A stretch of DNA of 7,921 nt from Ktedonobacteraceae bacterium (lineage in GTDB: Bacteria; Chloroflexota; Ktedonobacteria; Ktedonobacterales; Ktedonobacteraceae). Every line of letters begins with the position of its first letter. The first letter of the stretch is position 1. The DNA is taken from the NCBI GenBank assembly GCA_014896635.1, contig JADBKA010000224.1, forward strand, positions 1 to 7,921, written 5' to 3'. Made by a program: the position numbers and the translations under genes. Shown here one piece after another: positions 5,980 to 7,921 of the stretch. The notes under the pieces were generated by a model. That model ran no database searches. It saw only the letters and a program-made list of their open reading frames with translations, and was not told where the DNA came from.

Positions 5980-7060
5980 AGACTGCTTCCTTTGTATGAG
6001 ATTGATGGTTGTCCGCCGCTCCCTCGTCCACCGGCACTCCGAGAATCTTTTTATAGACGTTTATTACACGCTGTGCGACAAATGAGCTTTTTAGATGCTG
6101 TATATCATTTCGCCCGGTTGTGCGCTCTACGTGCCGTAACGCTTTTTCCAATCCATCGGCAAGAGCTTCAGGATCAGGCGGACAAACGCTGCATCCTTCG
6201 GTCCTACCGATCACGTCGGCAACGTCGCCGACGTCGGTTGAGACCACCGGAACATTGCAGGCCATTGCCTCTTTCACGACATTGGGTGAACCTTCGGCAA
6301 TTGAAGTGAGAATGAGCGCATTGCTCGCGTTCATGTACTCCACGACCTTTGCGTGCGGTAAACCATTCGCAACGATCAGCTCGGCCTCGATGCCTCTGGC
6401 TTGCAATCGCTCGATGGTGGCCTGTGCCAGCTTGAAATTTTTGACGGGAATAGCCGGGTTATTAGCAAAGACGACATAATAACGTTGCTGGTTCCATCCC
6501 AGGAGCGCGCGTATCTCGTCGCGCGGCAGCGGACGGAATTGCTCGAAGTTAATGCCGTTAGGGATAACAAAGACTTTCTCCTGTGGCCCGCCCAGCACCT
6601 TCTTCATCTGCTCAGATTTGACAATCACGGCATCGACCAGGTATGCGAGGAGGCGACTGAAGGCTCTCACATACCTGCTTTTCGCCGTATAGGTGCCATC
6701 CGCGCCAATCGTCCCCAGCACGTCGTCCCCCAGGTAGGAGGCGACGACCGGGGTCGTCCATTGCAGGCGTGCCACCGCGCACCAGAAACTGTAGTGTCCA
6801 TGAATGATGTCATAGTGTCCACTCAAAGACTTGCGCACAACCTGCATAATGGCCCAGGCGTAGCGGCGCGGCGTCGAGAGGGCGGGATCGGGATGAATCA
6901 CCTCAACTTCTATCCCAGCCTCAACCAGCGCATCTACCTGGCTCTTGATGAATGTGCCTGAGTGTGGTCGCTGCTCGCTCGGATATGCTCCCGTAACTAC
7001 CAGCACACGCAAGGGCCTATCCTGTCCGGGGCTTGCTGTCATCTTTCGCATACTCTTCAC
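5963..7060 (-). CDS. GT4-type glycosyltransferase (GT-B fold)
   Basis: Counting from the chosen GTG start, this 365-residue protein is a retaining-type GT-B glycosyltransferase. The N-terminal domain shows VLVVTGAYPSEQRPHSGTFI (19-38), the usual opening with a glycine-rich turn, then DIIHGHYSF (84-92). The linker to the donor domain has VFVIPNGINFEQFRP (163-177). The donor domain carries SIAEGSPNVVKEAM with Glu256 and Glu264, a full E-x7-E motif for nucleotide-sugar binding. Length is normal. The start is uncertain: AAGGAG at 7069-7074 lies eight bases before the GTG at 7060, which suits it best; it is two bases from a GTG at 7066 and 17 from an ATG at 7051. The ribosome site overlaps the TAA of the amidotransferase gene, and the 3' end overlaps the next glycosyltransferase by 17 bases, so all three genes are tightly linked in one operon. 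The specific sugar is unknown. Confidence 0.92.
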   Translation of the reverse strand: MKSMRKMTASPGQDRPLRVLVVTGAYPSEQRPHSGTFIKSQVDALVEAGIEVEVIHPDPALSTPRRYAWAIMQVVRKSLSGHYDIIHGHYSFWCAVARLQWTTPVVASYLGDDVLGTIGADGTYTAKSRYVRAFSRLLAYLVDAVIVKSEQMKKVLGGPQEKVFVIPNGINFEQFRPLPRDEIRALLGWNQQRYYVVFANNPAIPVKNFKLAQATIERLQARGIEAELIVANGLPHAKVVEYMNASNALILTSIAEGSPNVVKEAMACNVPVVSTDVGDVADVIGRTEGCSVCPPDPEALADGLEKALRHVERTTGRNDIQHLKSSFVAQRVINVYKKILGVPVDEGAADNHQSHTKEAVYVKGP

Positions 7061-7072
7061 TTCCACTTCTCC

Positions 7073-7921
7073 TTACAACTGGACGGCAACGGGCCGATCC
7101 TCTTCCAGCAGTTCTTCGGTAGAGCACTCCGGTACCGCCAGTTCCGTGCGGTCGATGAAAACGCGGAACCAGAGTTCGAGGCTGGCGAGCGTGAAAATCT
7201 GGGCCTGGTAGTTTGTGCGACCTTCGACGTGATCGCGGACCATCTGCGCGATGAAGGCGTCGTTGAAGTAGCCCCGGCTGCGAATGCGCTCGGAGAGCAG
7301 CAGCCTGGTGATCAGGCCGCGCTGGCCGCCGCGAAACCACTCGCCGGTCGGCACGTTGAAACCCATTTTCTTGCGCGTCAGAATTGGCTCTGGCAAGAAA
7401 TCGGCAAAAGCCCGTTTGAGCAGGTACTTGGCCTTAAAATTTTTCGTCTTGAGGTGTGATGGGATGCTGGCCGCGTACTCGGTCAGTTTGTAGTCCAGCA
7501 ACGGGATGCGCTGCTCCAGCGAGGCGGCCATGGTCATCTTATCGCCTTTCATCAGCAAGTTGTCAGGCAGCCAGATTTTCGTATCCAGGTAGAGCATCGA
7601 CGAGAGGTCGTCGCGCTGTGGATTCTTCGCCAACCAGCGGCGAAAGGCGGTGCTGGAATCCAGGTCGATGGCGGATTTGACCTGCTCGGAGAGCAGCTTA
7701 TCTTTCATCTGCCCGTTGAAGATGCCAAACCAGCTCATCCAGCGCTGCGGTGCCGGTTGCGACAGATTGCGCGCGGCCTGTTTGAGTTTGCGCATGCTGT
7801 ACGGCAGGCGCTCAAGCATCGGCTGGATGAGGCCGTCGCGGATTGGCGTCGGCAGGATGTGGTAGTAAGCTGCCATCCAATCGACGACGTATTTGGGATA
7901 GCCGGCGAAGAGTTCGTCGCC
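7073..7921 (-). CDS. Asparagine synthase-like glutamine amidotransferase, C-terminal part (truncated by window edge)
   Basis: The frame stays open to the right edge, giving the last 282 residues of a protein that normally has about 600. The visible part starts at GDELFAGYPKY, the conserved segment inside the ATP-pyrophosphatase (synthetase) domain. It continues with LPDNLLMKGDKMTMAASLEQRIPLLD (118-143, counted from the edge; split here as LPDNLLMKGDKMT then MAASLEQRIPLLD), KYLLKRAF (165-172) and KKMGFNVPTGEW (184-195), all standard for AsnB. The glutaminase domain with Cys1 and the SGGxDS loop lie outside the window. The Met at 7876 is internal, not a start. AsnB makes asparagine from aspartate, ATP and glutamine, but relatives in polysaccharide clusters (for example WbpS in Pseudomonas O-antigen loci) amidate sugar carboxylates. 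Context here, with two glycosyltransferases just downstream on the same strand, favours such a role, though plain AsnB cannot be excluded. Confidence 0.93.
   Translation of the reverse strand, partial: GDELFAGYPKYVVDWMAAYYHILPTPIRDGLIQPMLERLPYSMRKLKQAARNLSQPAPQRWMSWFGIFNGQMKDKLLSEQVKSAIDLDSSTAFRRWLAKNPQRDDLSSMLYLDTKIWLPDNLLMKGDKMTMAASLEQRIPLLDYKLTEYAASIPSHLKTKNFKAKYLLKRAFADFLPEPILTRKKMGFNVPTGEWFRGGQRGLITRLLLSERIRSRGYFNDAFIAQMVRDHVEGRTNYQAQIFTLASLELWFRVFIDRTELAVPECSTEELLEEDRPVAVQL

Noticed and set aside
6214..6233. Inverted repeat CGTCGGC / GCCGACG with a six-base spacer
   Set aside because: It lies inside a glycosyltransferase gene and follows from the codons of the repetitive peptide DVGDVADV; no need for a separate function.
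7874..7876. Met codon as start of a complete 267-residue protein
   Set aside because: The frame continues upstream to the window edge with GDELFAGYPKY, a conserved AsnB segment, so this Met is internal and the gene is truncated.

Overview
The window is a stretch of a bacterial chromosome dominated by genes for making a surface or exported polysaccharide. Moderately high GC, ordinary Shine-Dalgarno sites and the overall look of the glycosyltransferases would fit a Chloroflexota lineage such as Ktedonobacteria, but that placement is only an impression and rests on no single diagnostic feature.

Layout from left to right. (1) The 3' half of a tRNA with a long variable arm (probably Ser) runs in from the left edge, followed by a strong intrinsic terminator at 76-117. 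(2) A lone minus-strand gene (174-848) encodes a short membrane-anchored sugar-1-phosphate transferase, the enzyme type that loads the first sugar onto undecaprenyl phosphate. (3) A 507-base divergent intergenic region (849-1355) holds hairpins, homopolymer tracts and probably promoters, but no convincing gene. (4) A plus-strand pair encodes a DegT-family PLP aminotransferase (1356-2465) and a Gfo/Idh/MocA NAD(P) oxidoreductase (2532-3542), the classic partners for making a 3-amino sugar nucleotide. (5) A hairpin at 3608-3636 separates them from convergent genes. (6) A minus-strand operon, read right to left, encodes an asparagine-synthase-like amidotransferase (cut by the right edge; C-terminal 282 residues visible), two GT4-type glycosyltransferases that overlap by 17 bases, and a WbpP-like UDP-HexNAc 4-epimerase (3644-4600).

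Together the genes suggest synthesis and assembly of a polysaccharide containing N-acetylated and 3-amino sugars. The oxidoreductase and aminotransferase could form a 3-amino sugar, the epimerase could supply a UDP-GalNAc(A)-type donor, the two GTs could extend the chain, the phosphosugar transferase could prime it, and the amidotransferase may amidate a uronic acid or another carboxylate. No UDP-sugar 6-dehydrogenase, acetyltransferase, flippase (Wzx) or polymerase (Wzy) lies in the window, so this is a fragment of a larger cluster. I see no CRISPR array, transposase, phage gene or defence system. The most interesting points are the pathway combination, the small gatekeeper residue of the epimerase, two look-alike terminator hairpins, a stable mini-hairpin inside a low-complexity glycosyltransferase tail, and the structured divergent intergenic region.
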